Of a DNA stretch of 64,000 nucleotides, positions 35,340-47,785 are shown piece after piece; the first letter of the stretch is position 1, and every line of letters begins with the position of its first letter. Both the position numbers and the translations under genes were made by a program. The stretch covers positions 1,426,001-1,490,000 of the forward strand of contig CATNEN010000008.1 in the NCBI GenBank assembly GCA_950097015.1. The letters are read 5' to 3'. The stretch is from Macrostomum hystrix (lineage: Eukaryota; Platyhelminthes; Macrostomidae). The notes beneath the pieces are model-generated. The model had not been told where the DNA came from and ran no database searches. It was given only the letters and a program-made list of their open reading frames with translations.

Positions 35340-37610
35340 TAGGGAGAGAGGTAGAGCGAGAGAGGAAGAGAGGTAGAGTGAGAGAGAAAGAGAGGTAGAG
35401 TGAGGGAGAAAGAGAGGTAGAGTGAGAGACAGAGAGGTAGAGTGAGAGAAAGAGAGGTAGAGTGAGGGAGAAAGAGAGGTAGAGTGAGAGAGAAAGAGAG
35501 GTAGAGTGAGGGAGAAAGAGACGTAGAGTGAGAGAGAAAGAGAGGTAGAGTGAGGGAGAAAGAGAGGTAGAGTGAGAGAGGAAGAGAGGTATAGTGAGGG
35601 AGAAAGAGGGGTAGAGTGAGAGAAAGAGGGGTAGAGTGAGAGAAATAGAGGTAGAGTGAGAGAAAGAGGGTTAGAGTGAGAGAAAGAGAGGTAGAGTGAG
35701 GGAGAAAGAGAGGTAGAGTGAGGGAGAAAGAGAGGTAGAGTGAGAGAGAAAGAGAGGTAGAGTGAGGGAGAAAGAGAGGTAGAGTGAGAGAGGAAGAGAG
35801 GTAGAGTGAGAGAAAGAGGGTTAGAGTGAGAGAAAGAGAGGTAGAGTGAGAGAAAGAGAGGTAGAGTGAGGGAGAAAGAGAGGTAGAGTGAGAGAAAGAG
35901 AGGTAGAGTGAGGGAGAAAGAGAGGTAGAGTGAGAGAAAGAGAGGTAGAGTGAGGGAGAAAGAGAGGTAGAGTGAGGGAGAAAGAGAGGTAGAGTGAGAG
36001 AAAGAGAGGTAGAGTGAGAGAAAGAGAGGTAGAGTGAGGGAGAAAGAGAGGTAGAGTGAGAGAAAGAGAGGTAGAGTGAGGGAGAAAGAGAGGTAGAGTG
36101 AGAGAGGAAGAGAGGTAGAGTGAGAGAAAGAGAGGTAGAGTGAGGGAGAAAGAGAGGTAGAGTGAGAGAAAGAGAGGTAGAGTGAGGGAGAAAGAGAGGT
36201 ATAGTGAGGGAGGAAGAGAGGTAGAGTGAGGGAGAAAGAGAGGTAGAGTGAGAGAAAGAGGGGTAGAGTGAGAGAAATAGAGGTAGAGTGAGAGAAAGAG
36301 GGTTAGAGTGAGAGAAAGAGAGGTAGAGTGAGAGAAAGAGAGGTAGAGTGAGAGAAAGAGAGGTATAGTGAGGGAGAAAGAGAGGTAGAGTGAGAGAAAG
36401 AGAGGTAGAGTGAGGGAGAAAGAGAGGTAGAGTGAAAGAGGAAGAGAGGTAGAGTGAGGGAGAAAGAGAGGTAGAGTGAGAGAGGAAGAGAGGTAGAGTG
36501 AGGGAGAAAGAGAGGTAGAGTGAGGGAGAAAGAGAGGTAGAGTGAGAGAAAGAGAGGTAGAGTGAGAGAAAGAGAGGTATAGTGAGGGAGAAAGAGAGGT
36601 AGAGTGAGAGAAAGAGAGGTAGAGTGAGGGAGAAAGAGAGGTAGAGTGAGAGAGGAAGAGAGGTAGAGTGAGAGAAAGAGAGGTAGAGTGAGGGAGAAAG
36701 AGAGGTAGAGTGAGAGAAAGAGAGGTAGAGTGAGGGAGAAAGAGAGGTAGAGTGAGAGAGGAAGAGAGGTAGAGTGAGAGAAAGAGAGGTAGAGTGAGGG
36801 AGAAAGAGAGGTAGAGTGAGAGAAAGAGAGGTAGAGTGAGGGAGAAAGAGAGGTATAGTGAGGGAGGAAGAGAGGTAGAGTGAGGGAGAAAGAGAGGTAG
36901 AGTGAGAGAAAGAGGGGTAGAGTGAGAGAAATAGAGGTAGAGTGAGAGAAAGAGGGTTAGAGTGAGAGAAAGAGAGGTAGAGTGAGAGAAAGAGAGGTAG
37001 AGTGAGAGAAAGAGAGGTATAGTGAGGGAGAAAGAGAGGTAGAGTGAGAGAAAGAGAGGTAGAGTGAGGGAGAAAGAGAGGTAGAGTGAAAGAGGAAGAG
37101 AGGTAGAGTGAGGGAGAAAGAGAGGTAGAGTGAGAGAGGAAGAGAGGTAGAGTGAGGGAGAAAGAGAGGTAGAGTGAGGGAGAAAGAGAGGTAGAGTGAG
37201 AGAAAGAGAGGTAGAGTGAGAGAAAGAGAGGTATAGTGAGGGAGAAAGAGAGGTAGAGTGAGAGAAAGAGAGGTAGAGTGAGGGAGAAAGAGAGGTAGAG
37301 TGAGAGAGGAAGAGAGGTAGAGTGAGAGAAAGAGAGGTAGAGTGAGGGAGAAAGAGAGGTAGAGTGAGGGAGAAAGAGAGGTAGAGTGAGAGAGGAAGAG
37401 AGGTAGAGTGAGAGAAAGAGAGGTAGAGTGAGAGAAAGAGAGGTAGAGTGAGAGAAAGAGAGGTAGAGTGAGGAAGAAAGGGAGGTAGAGTGAGAGAAAG
37501 AGAGGTAGAGTGAGGGAGAAAGAGAGGTAGAGTGAGAGAGGAAGAGAGGTAGAGTGAGAGAGAAAGAGGGGTAGAGCGGGAGAGAGGTAGCTTTTTGCAG
37601 GCAGAGAGGT
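35340..37610. repeat. 20/22-bp polypurine minisatellite with 654-bp higher-order repeat
   Basis: About 110 copies of agagaggtagagtgagagaa and a 22-bp form with gggagaa. Marker variants recur 654 bp apart: gggttagag at 36300 and 36954, agtgaaagag at 36431 and 37085. The plus strand is nearly all purine apart from two T per unit. Confidence 0.96.
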
Positions 37611-39557
37611 ACAGTGAGAGTTAAGAGGGAGAGTTAGATTGAGACAGAGAAGATGAGTAGAGTGAGATAGACAACTTGATTTAATAAATACTAGTAGATA
37701 GATTCCTCAGCATCATCTTAACACAAGCCTAAACAAAAAAAGAAGGAACGATGATGACAGGTCAGTCTCCTATTGTTGTTGCAGAAAAGCTATTCCTTGG
37801 TTATCTTTTCAATTTCTTTAGTAGGCGCGTGCGTGCAAAACTAAGAAATTTTGGCGACGATGGAGGGAATATTAAACACAGGCGTGATTTTCCCATGAGT
37901 CTGGAGATTTACCTGGCAACAATGCGTGAGTCTAGGTATTTGAGCAGGTTCTATAGATTGACGCCCCAAATATTTCTTAAGCCACATCCAATAAACTTCT
38001 TTTTATCATCAATTGTTACACCTACCCCTGTTTACAAAAAAAGAAGACGACCTGGGGCCCTACGTGGCGTACGCCACTCCTGTTGTCTATGGCCAAACCT
38101 CCCCCCCGCGTGTAGCCGGACAACAAACTCAGCAAGGTGCCTATAGTGGGAATTCCCGCCTACTGCTCAATAGAATAATACTTTGAGCATTGTGGATTGT
38201 CAATATTTTTTCCAATCGTTATAAAACAGAGAGAGATGGCACGAGGGTGAAAGTTTTGTGATTGATTTTTTCAGACAAAAGCCCTCACTCGACAATGCGG
38301 GCCTAGCCTATCTTCGAGGCTTCTGAGGATCTGAAATCAGTGTTCCCGAATGTTGATTTGAAAATTTGTGGGCATGGCAACTGAAACTAAAATAAATGAT
38401 GAAGCTGCTGCACTCGGGCAATCACTTTCCAGTTGTAGATTCGAAAAAATTATTAAAAATATGATTGAATTCTAGTTTCACTGTCAGTAAACTTAATATA
38501 GTCTCGTATAGGGGCAAAAAAGCACTGAAATCACTTGCTAATCATTCCAATTATGAGACTGGTTTTTGTCACATTCGACAACTTTGATGGTTTTGAAAAC
38601 TAAATATCTAAACTTTTCATTGCTTTAACAGTAGACAAACCGTGCTATTTTTTCAAATACACACTGCCTAATAATAATAATAATAATTGCAGGAGGGCTG
38701 CGGGCAATGCCACATTATTTGGTGACACTAGACCCGCAGCCAGCGAGGAGGCAATTCTGCCCATTTCACTGACTCCTGAGCACACACGCACACAGATACC
38801 GTACGCAGGCACACGCTCACACAGGTGTGTACATCTGCCCTGACTTTCTCATCGTCAGGCAGTGTACACTCTCACTGTGCCTTGGAGGTTGGCCCTCAAG
38901 GGCGTAAATTGCACGACAAGCCCCCAAGCCTTCTCTCCGCGGCTGCGCCCCAAATAAATTAACAGTTCAATGTGTGGCTTGGTCAACTGTTAAAAGTGTG
39001 GCTTCATTCTGAAAAAAAGGAAATAGAAGCAGGACGCTCTAGATTTAAAAATCTACATTCGTTTTCTGTGTTGCATCACATCAGCTTAGAAATCTGTCCA
39101 ACTGTTTAACCAGCTCAAAGCCATTAGAATCAGAATCCATCCTTGTTTGATGAGCAATTTTACCCGTGTTTAGATTTGAAGACTATATAAGGTCAGATGG
39201 AATCCGAAGATTAACCTGTCAGATAAGCTCGAGCATGAACTCAACAGATGGGAAAAACAACAGTTGTGTTTGTTTTGTCCATACAGATTGCCAATGTATC
39301 GGCTATAAATGATGGTTTGATGTGCCATTGTGCAATAATGAATCTTAGGATACTCGTACGAATGTCTTGTAAATATACAGACCAATTTCCTCTGAACCAC
39401 TGACAACTTTTGATTATAACTTGGATCCGGAGGAAAATGAGGAATGATGGTTTTTATCAGCTACTGTAAGTAGCGGTAATGCGTTTATATTTTAGGAAAA
39501 ATGAATTATACGATATAGCTTTGGCGTTTAGATTCGGCAACAATGATGGAAGGATGG
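37611..39557. other. Unique spacer, one doubtful open frame
   Basis: Contains a 131-codon open frame (37751-38146) without a recognisable domain, a (TAA)n run at about 38669-38687 and a CA-rich patch at 38782-38822. I cannot support a gene here. Confidence 0.4.
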
Positions 39558-41262
39558 GCCGAAATTGAAAGGAGGTCGAAATTAAATGTCTGTCGAAATT
39601 GAAAGTAGGTCGAAATTGAAAGTAGGTCGAAATTTAATGTGGGTCAAAATTAGAAGTAGGTCGAAATTGAAAGTAGGTCGAAATTAAATGTGGGTCGAAA
39701 TAAGAAGTAGGTCGAAATTGGAAGTAGGTCGCAATTTAATGTGGGTCGAAATTAGAAGTAGGTCGAAATTGAAAATAGGTCGAAATTGGAAGTAGGTCGA
39801 AATTGGAAGCAGGTCGAAATGGAAAGTAGGTCGAAATAAAATGTCGGTCGAAATCGAATGTGTGTCAAAATTAGAAGTAGGTCGAAATTGAAAGTTGGTC
39901 GAAATTGGAAGTAGGTCGAAATGGAAAGTAGGTCGAAATTAAATGTCGGTCGAAATCGAAAGTAGGTCGAAATTGAATGTGTGTCAAAATTAGAAGTAGG
40001 TCGAAATTGGAAGTAGGTCGAAATTGAATGAGTCGAAATTGGAAGTAGATCGAAATAGAAAGTAGGTCAAAATTAAATGTCGGTCGAAATCGAAAGTAGG
40101 TCGAAATTGAAAGTGGGTCGAAATTAGAAGTAGGTCGAAATTGGAAGTAGGTCAAAATTGGAAGTAGGTCGAAATTGAATGTGAGTCGAAATTGGAAGTA
40201 GATCGAAATAGAAAGTAGGTCGAAATTGGAAGTAGTTCGAAATCGAAAGTAGGTCGAAATTGAATGTGTCAAAATTAAAAGTAGGTCGAAATTGGAAGTA
40301 GGTCAAAATTGGAAGTAGGTCGAAATTGAATGTGAGTCAAAATTGGAAGTAGGTCGAAATTGGAAGTAGGTCGAAATTGAATGAGTCGAAATTGGAAGTA
40401 GATCGAAATAGAAAGTAGGTCAAAATTAAATGTCGGTCGAAATCGAAAGTAGGTCGAAATTGAATGTGGGTCAAAATTAGAAGTAGGTCGAAATTGAATG
40501 TGGGTCAAAATTAGAAGTAGGTCGAAATTGAAGGTAGGTCGAAATTAAATGTGGGTCGAAATAAGAAGTAGGTCGAAATTGGAAGTAGGTCGCAATTTAA
40601 TGTGGGTCGAAATTAGAAGTAGGTCGAAATTGAAAATAGGTCGAAATTGGAAGTAGGTCGAAATTGAAAGTAGGTCGAAATGGAAAGTAGGTCGAAATTA
40701 AATGTCGGTCGAAATCGAATGTGTGTCAAAATTAGAAGTAGGTCGAAATTGAAAGTTGGTCAAAATTGGAAGTCGGTCGAAATGGAAAGTAGGTCGAAAT
40801 TAAATGTCGGTCGAAATCGAAAGTAGGTCGAAATTGAATGTGTGTCAAAATTAGAAGTAGGTCGAAATTGGAAGTAGGTCGAAATTGAATGAGTCGAAAT
40901 TGGAAGTAGATCGAAATAGAAAGTAGGTCAAAATTAAATGTCGGTCGAAATCGAAAGTAGGTCGGAATTGAAACTGGGTCGAAATTAGAAGTAGGTCGAA
41001 ATTGGAAGTAGGTCAAAATTGGAAGTAGGTCGAAATTGAATGTGAGTCGAAATTGGAAGTAGATCGAAATAGAAAGTAGGTCGAAATTGGAAGTAGTTCG
41101 AAATCGAAAGTAGGTCGAAATTGAATGTGTCAAAATTAAAAGTAGGTCGAAATTGGAAGTAGGTCAAAATTGGAAGTAGGTCGAAATTGGAAGTAGGTCG
41201 AAATTGAATGTGAGTCGAAATTGGAAGTAGATCGAAATAGAAAGTAGGTCAAAATTTTATGT
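39558..41262. repeat. 17-bp minisatellite with 861-bp block duplication
   Basis: About 100 copies of aggtcgaaattggaagt with many variants (gaatgtgggtc, aaatgtcggtc, gtcaaaatt). Whole stretches repeat 861 bp apart: 39871-40306 matches 40732-41167 including its irregular units. It is unrelated in sequence to the 17-bp satellite at 23.7-34.7 kb. Minus-strand open frames (ISTYFRF type) are artefacts. Confidence 0.95.
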
Positions 41263-41892
41263 GGATCGAAATTTAAAATTAAGCCAAAATTGAAAAGATG
41301 TCGATTGAAGCTTGATAATTGAGGAATCGTAACAGATTGAAATTGTTACGGCAATTCAAAATTATAAATCAGCAGAAATATATCGATTCGGTCTGAGTTT
41401 TGTCGAGGACTTTAAGTGTCGAAAGTAACTAAGTCATGATCGGAACGGATTGCTGGATTCTTAGAATGCTTGAGTATTCTCATTTGAGAGATTTAATAGC
41501 AGACTTGTTTGATTCGCTCGCATTCTTTGTTACTAAGGGCAACCGCTGGTCGGGGGGGAGGTGTCAAGTAGCTGCTAACTTATCAGGCAGAAATAGTTTG
41601 CACACTATCCGAGCAAGGACAATAGCGCAGAAAAGTAGACTTCTACCCAAAAATATACAGTCGCTCCCTACTTTGCTCTGCGTATTCTTTGCCGTGGTAT
41701 CATATGTAGGAATGAGATAGATAGGTGAATATATATAAAAATGGAAAGAAATGATAACACTGCAAAATAAAAGCAAACATTTTTAGTAGGCTATCCAACT
41801 CATCTAAGAAAGGACAATGAGCATTTGCCAATATAATTAGCGACGTTTATAAAGTTCATACCTCGTAGACTGCCGCTGACACATCTACACAG
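41263..41892. other. Upstream region of the channel gene
   Basis: Unique sequence ending in tctacacag immediately before the ATG at 41893. A pyrimidine-AG directly abutting the start codon looks like a 3' splice (cis or trans) acceptor, so the 5' UTR may lie in an unseen upstream or spliced-leader exon. Confidence 0.3.
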
Positions 41893-44800
41893 ATGGCCGA
41901 CACCCGGTATGATCAGCTGAAGCGAACCATCGAGGTGCATGATCTGGAGGGTCAGGAGGCGATCCTCCAGACCATCGTCAGCTCGGACGGCAGAGGTCTG
42001 AATTCTGACGGCGTCGAGGTTTTGTTCGAGGCGGTGGAGGACATCTCGGACCTGTCGGTGCTCAAGTTTCTATTGGAGAAGCTGGGCGGCCTGGCAGTCG
42101 GAGATGTGCGGAACGAGCTCAACTTGAGCGTCGTCCACCTGGCCGCGCTCATCCAGGACCGAGAGCTGGCCGCTGAGACAATGCAAACTCTGCGCGACGC
42201 TCTGGGTGACGACTGCTTCTCGACTGTGAGTCGGCTCAACAGCACGGCCGCCCACTTTGCCGCCAAGAATAGCAACGGTCACGAAGTGCTGAAATGGATT
42301 CTTGACAGCCTGGGCCCAGAGGCACTCACAGTAAAAGACTCACTAGGCGACACGGCCGTACACTTGGCTGCCCAGTTTCAGACAGTTGAATGCATGCGAC
42401 TGCTCCACGCCAAGCTGCCGGTTAAGATCTGGAAGACTCGCGGGTCATTGCGTCGAACCCCAGTCCACCGAGCTGCGCTCAACTGCGCTGCGAGTCAGAG
42501 CAGCGGCAGCTCTCTGCAGTGGATGCTAGACACTCTGGAACCAGATGCGTTTGAGAAGACGGACGCTGAGAATAATACGGCTATTCACCTGGCCGCTCGC
42601 TATCAGGATGCGGAGTGCATGGAGATGCTGAGAAGCCGCCTTGGCTTCAGATGCTTCCAGGTGAAGGGCTACCAGTCTCAGACTGCAGTGCACATGGCGG
42701 CCAGGAATGACAATGGGTACGCCGCTTTAGAATGGTTTGTGCAGAACCTGACGATAGAGGACCTACTGGTCAGAGATGCCAATGGGGACACTATAGTGCA
42801 CATTGCTGCCGAGTATCAAGACGCCGAGTGCATGTTGCTGCTGTCTGAAAAGCTGCCTCTCGATCATCCTGTGTGGCTTCTGGAAGGCGGCCTGAAACGC
42901 ATGCCGGCTCATCGCGCGGCTCTAAACGAAAAATCGATATCTGTTCTAAATTGGATGCTAACCAACGAGAGCATGCCGCCGTCTGCCTTCCAACTGGCAG
43001 ATGCTCAGGGTGACACGGCTGTTCACCTGGCCGCATTGGTGCAGAGCGACGAGTGCATGGAGCTGCTGGCTCAGAAACTGCCGCTTAGCAAATCCGTGTG
43101 GCAATCTGAGGGCGCCAAAGGTCGAAGTCCGATTCACTGCTTAGCTACCAACGCGATGCAGCGCGAATTCATGATAATCATTGTTAACCAGCTTGGTCCA
43201 GCCATTCTAAAAGAGGTGGACGAAGATAAGCAGACCGCCATTCACCTTGCGGCCTCCTTCCAGAGTCTTGCGGCTTTCCAGTTTCTGGTGGAGCGCTCTG
43301 GCAGGGACTCGATGACCCATAAAGACATACATGGCTGGACGCCATTGTTTATGGCGACTGCCAATGAGCGGCATGAGACGGACAAGTCCGTCTTCACTTG
43401 GATGATGGAGGAGCTCAGAGATCAAGATCAGGAATTAGATGAGGCTGACAAAGACGGAAGAACTTGCCTTCATCTGTGCGCCCGCAACAGAGCCTATGGC
43501 GCCCAGATGTTCGTTGAGTCGACGCCGCTACAGAGATTCGCTGATGCCGCCGAAGCGGTGACGGAATCGGTTGACAGGTGCGGCAGGAACCCGCTTTTCC
43601 TGGCTTGTCTGCTGAAGAACTTCAACTTTTTGAACGCCAGCTTCATTGACATTGAGCGACACTCCTGCATTGATACAGCAGGCAATTCGCTTCTGCACGC
43701 GCTGTTTCTCACCTCCGATTCGTTTCCCAATCGCGACTTTGACGCGGACGAGTTTGTGTCGGCGGTCAAGAAACTGATCGATGGGGGCATTGATCCGAAG
43801 CTGGAGAACAATGTCAAGAAGAATTGCCTGATGAGCGCCGAGTTTAGCCAGCTCAGATTATACGATGTATTGGTTAGGCTGTCTCATTTTCCCGAGCTGA
43901 GGGAAGCATTCAGTAAGCTTCAGAGAAACTCAGATGGACTGCACATCATGCACGTCTTCTCAAGTCGATACGACATTCGGTTTCTAGAAGCTCCGTTGAA
44001 GCAGCTGTTTCAACTCAGCGCAGAAAATTTACTGAACGTTCGAGTCTTGTCAGGTCCACTGAGTGGAGCAACCTGTCTGCACTTTGCGTGCGAAGCTGGA
44101 CACGAAGACAACTTGAGGTTCCTCATCGGTAAGAAGCTGTGTGATGTGAGGCTGGCTTGCGAGACTGCTTCAGGTCAGACATGCGTTGATTTCGCGTGCA
44201 ACAAAGGAAAACTCGATGTACTAACGACCGCAGCCACTGATGCTGATGTTGATCTGCGGGACATTCTACAGCTGGTTGATCCGTGAAGAAAGCTTTGCAG
44301 CTGCCTGACAGAACTAGTGCCAGGAATCTACTCTCTCTGTTCACTGATCCGGTCCTGAGATCGGATATCGAGAGGGACAGAGGATTGCAGACAGCCGGAG
44401 ACGAAGTTGAAGCCTCAGTAGGAGAATCAGCTGATGTAAAACTGCTGATTCGGGCGTTGGAGCTTGATTCCTCCGAGATGCTGAGAAGCCTTGTTGTGTT
44501 GGACTATATCACGGATGGCACCGATAATCGTCTTTTAAAGGCACTGCGAAAACGATACCAGGCAAATAATCAAATTCAGCAAAAGTACTTCCCGAAAATG
44601 GAAGTACTTGATTCGATTGCCTCGAAACAAGTCGAGATTTCACTGCTCGATTGTGCCATATTCTTTGACAAGGCAAGCCTGCTTTCAGATTTGATGGTTC
44701 TACCGCAGTTTGACATTATTCCTCAGACTCTGCGACTGCTAATTCATGTGACGCCGAAGATTGCGACGAGACGAGGAAGGCACGAACAGTTGAATGAAAT

Positions 44801-46733
44801 GAAGAAGCAAGCCCTGAATGTTCTCACTAACGTTCTGGAGCAATTATACGTCCAAGCTGACGAAGGCGAACGTCAGCTTCTGTTTCGCTACCTGACTGCA
44901 GATTTTGAAAAAAATCAAGAGCGTGGTCCGAAGTTTCAGGCCCCCTTGCGAAAGTTCATAGAAAAAGAAAAAGATCTGAAAGTTGAAGACATCAGCCAGC
45001 AATTGGAAACTCCAACCAAGGAAAGAGGCTGCTGCCCTCGCGCGAGATCGAGTGCAGCAAATGATGTGTCAGTCATGCAACTGATCGACAAGGTCGATTG
45101 CGATGAGCTCTTTGCTACGGACTGCCTGAGTCGCATGATCGACGACCAGTGGAAGAAGCCTCCACCGCTGTCCTGGCGTTCAAAGTCTTCTCGGCATTGC
45201 TGCCAAGTAGTCGACCAAAGTTGCACTGCGTGCTGCTCTACAGGCCTCCTGGCTAAACTAACGCCGTCGGTGAGGTTTCGCTTGTACACGCACATGATCT
45301 TCTTTGTGTTTTTCCTCTGCTTCTTTTCGTGGTACGTGACTGACTTTGGTCAGTCTCTCAAGTCGGAGGACTCGGCTGCACACGTGGTTGACGCCGTCAT
45401 GTGGATGTTTGCCGTCTCCTTCACGGCACAGGAACTTAACGATATGGTGAACAGGTGGGAGCGAATGGATTCCTATGTATGGGGCATGCACCTGAAGGTA
45501 CCACGCTACTTTACTGATTTGTTTAACTATTTCGATCTGGCCGCAATTGTGCTGCTATTGGTTGGCCTTACTCTCAAAATGATCAGCATAGGTGGTGACA
45601 CAGCCAGTCTGCACAATAGCCAACTTGTTTTGAGCGCGTCATTTCTGCTTTGGGGATTTCGGTCTGTGTCTCTGTTAAGCTACTTTAAAGTAACCGGGCC
45701 AAAGATATCGATGCTAAAGAGCCTTCTATTTAGTGATCTGGCTCCTTTTCTCATGCTAGTGCTAGTCTATTCGTTCGGCATCTTCTACGTCAATCTGCTC
45801 TTTCCTGCGACTCTTGCAACAGCTTCCATTGCTAGGGACTCGGAGTCGATTGCCAAGATGATATTCACCATCCCTGTATCACTGGCGTTCGGCTTTTTCG
45901 AAGGCGCGGATAGTGTAGTGTGCAACGGCTCTAAACAGACTCTGGAAGCATGTTCGGATTCCAAAGGTTACAAGGCGTACAGCGGACTGCTGATGTTCCT
46001 CTACTTGCTAATCGTGAACATTGTTATGTGGAACCTGCTGATCGCTCTGTTCAACCTCACGGTGACCTAGAATGGATACTAAAGCGGAGGTGATTTGGCG
46101 CAAGAATCTCTACGAAATGCTCGTTGAATTCTCCGAAATCAGTCCGTTTCCGCCTCCGATTTCATTTCCGCACTACTTTTGGAAGCTTGGATGTCACATA
46201 TGCCGTGCACTCAATGAGTGTCACGACACTAACAGCACAGTTCAACCCGAAGGCGTAAGTGCATGCAAACATGCTCATTGAACTTTTTATAGAATGCCAT
46301 GGCAGTTTGAATAGGTACAAATAGCTTACTAAATGTTGGGAAATCCGAGCGTATCCCTCCTTGCTTGCAGACTCAACAGTGGTGGCAGGAGCGATCCAAA
46401 TTCCGCGACTATCCCGAAGACTATAGGAAATTTCTTGTTTACCAAGCTGAGCAGCTGCGTCGATGCCGATCGCGACTGCGGCAGGGTGTCGAGAAGCACC
46501 GCGACGCCTTTGAAGCGCTGCGGGCCCACACCGAGAAAACGGTGGACGCAACACGCGAAGAGCTCTCCAAGATGATGAAACGAGAGACGCTGGACCTTAG
46601 GGAGCAAATGATGCGGCTGAGACTGGGTCAGAAGCATCAGAAGAATAATATGAGACGTCTCAACGAACAGATTAACCAACTGCAGGTGCAGGTGTCACAA
46701 GTGCTTCAAATTCTGCAGCGACCTGCTGTATGA
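41893..46733 (+). CDS. Ankyrin-repeat TRP (TRPM-like) cation channel, with two frame breaks
   Basis: Predicted plasma-membrane cation channel. Segments: 41893-about 44280, about 44283-46070, 46072-46254 and, after a 116-bp GT-AG intron (46255-46370), 46371-46733. The first part carries about 15 ankyrin-type repeats (AVHLAAQF, AIHLAARY, AVHLAALV and similar). The second has six membrane helices: S1 about 45283, S2 45375, S3 45523, S4 45625, S5 45736, S6 45985, with a pore-helix-like segment near 45850-45905. After S6 (NLLIALFN) comes VIWRKNLYEMLVEFSE and FPPPISF, resembling the TRP domain and PPPF signature of TRPM channels, then a coiled coil of about 100 residues. TRPM proteins normally have N-terminal SLOG/MHR domains, not ankyrin arrays. 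The frame shifts within 44277-44286 and again within 46063-46070, so the locus may hold indel errors or be a recent pseudogene. Channel identity is firm; subfamily is inferred. Confidence 0.8.
46255..46370 (+). other. Intron of the channel gene
   Basis: GTAAGT donor and ttgcttgcag acceptor. Both flanking exons end and begin between codons, and the reading frame continues into the coiled coil. Confidence 0.85.
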
Positions 46734-47785
46734 CGTTGATCCCCGGCATATCGCATAAATGTCTTTTTCTAAGCAGTATTTTGTCGTCGCTGGTATAACA
46801 ATATCGCTATATGACATCAAACTTAAAAAATTGCTTACATATGATCATCAAATTTTTGTAGTTTCAATGAGCTGTGAGTACCCTGAGCCTTCTGCCTTCC
46901 GCTAAACTCACACTATAAAACACTATAGAATAGGTGTTCTAGAAAATTTCCCTTAGATCTTGTACTAATAATATTCTATTGCTTTCACAAGGAATTTCAG
47001 AAACTTCTAGCCAATTAATATGAAATACCATAATAATAAACTACTTCAAAGTATTCCTCGACTTTCGACTAATCATCGTTTACTTATCACGCCGCCAAAA
47101 ATGGGGCTCTAAGTCGAGTCTAAATCTAATCTATCCTAAAATCTAATTTCAAAGGACACTAGAAAAAACGACAGTTTAAATATTTTTAAACTGGTGCCTA
47201 AAAGGTTATCGTAAATCTCCTGCTTTGAGTTTCGTACCGACTTATAACTAATTGCTCCGCAAAAAATTAGTTCACTAACGTTTTTTTTTTATTTCATTCG
47301 TATATCCGCAGCTTATTTCGACAAATTTCCTTTCAGGCTTGCTCGTTGTTTTCCTGCGCTACATTCACTTCAATGTATATAACTTTTGACGATCGGTTTT
47401 TACCGACGTTAAACCGAAGTAAAAATGTACAAACACCGGAGTGGGGTGGCTGCTCGGGGGACGAGATTCTAATTGGGGTGTGTGTCAGAGAATTCCTATG
47501 CCGACCCCAAGCGGCCATGCTAAAAATACATTAGTAATGCTGATGACTTATCCCTCCTAGATGCCTCATAGGCAATACATTGCCGACGTAAACTTTTCCC
47601 GACGCAAACTTTTGTTAGCATGCATCTATATACGAAAATGCATTGCCGACATAAACTTTTCTCGACTCTAACTATTATTTGCATGCATCCACTCTGCATT
47701 AAAATGCCAAAGTAAATTCTCATGAAATCCATATCAAGGTAAGCTTAAACGTAGGCAACATAAGATCTTTTCTAGGTCTTTTGTC
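46734..47785. other. 3' flank of the channel gene and AT-rich spacer
   Basis: No gene recognised. Two imperfect copies of a short segment containing cattgccgac and taaacttttc lie at about 47577-47660. Confidence 0.45.
47035..47040 (+). terminator. Candidate poly(A) signal of the channel gene
   Basis: AATAAA about 300 bp beyond the stop codon at 46731-46733, the first such hexamer downstream that I find. Confidence 0.4.

Noticed and set aside
37751-38146. 131-codon open frame as a possible gene
   Set aside because: No domain, no splice-consistent neighbours and no codon pattern distinct from its surroundings.
44129-44300. 172-bp intron using the GTAAGA at 44129 to explain the frame break
   Set aside because: Joining 44128 to 44301 gives the wrong frame and removes ankyrin-like coding sequence.
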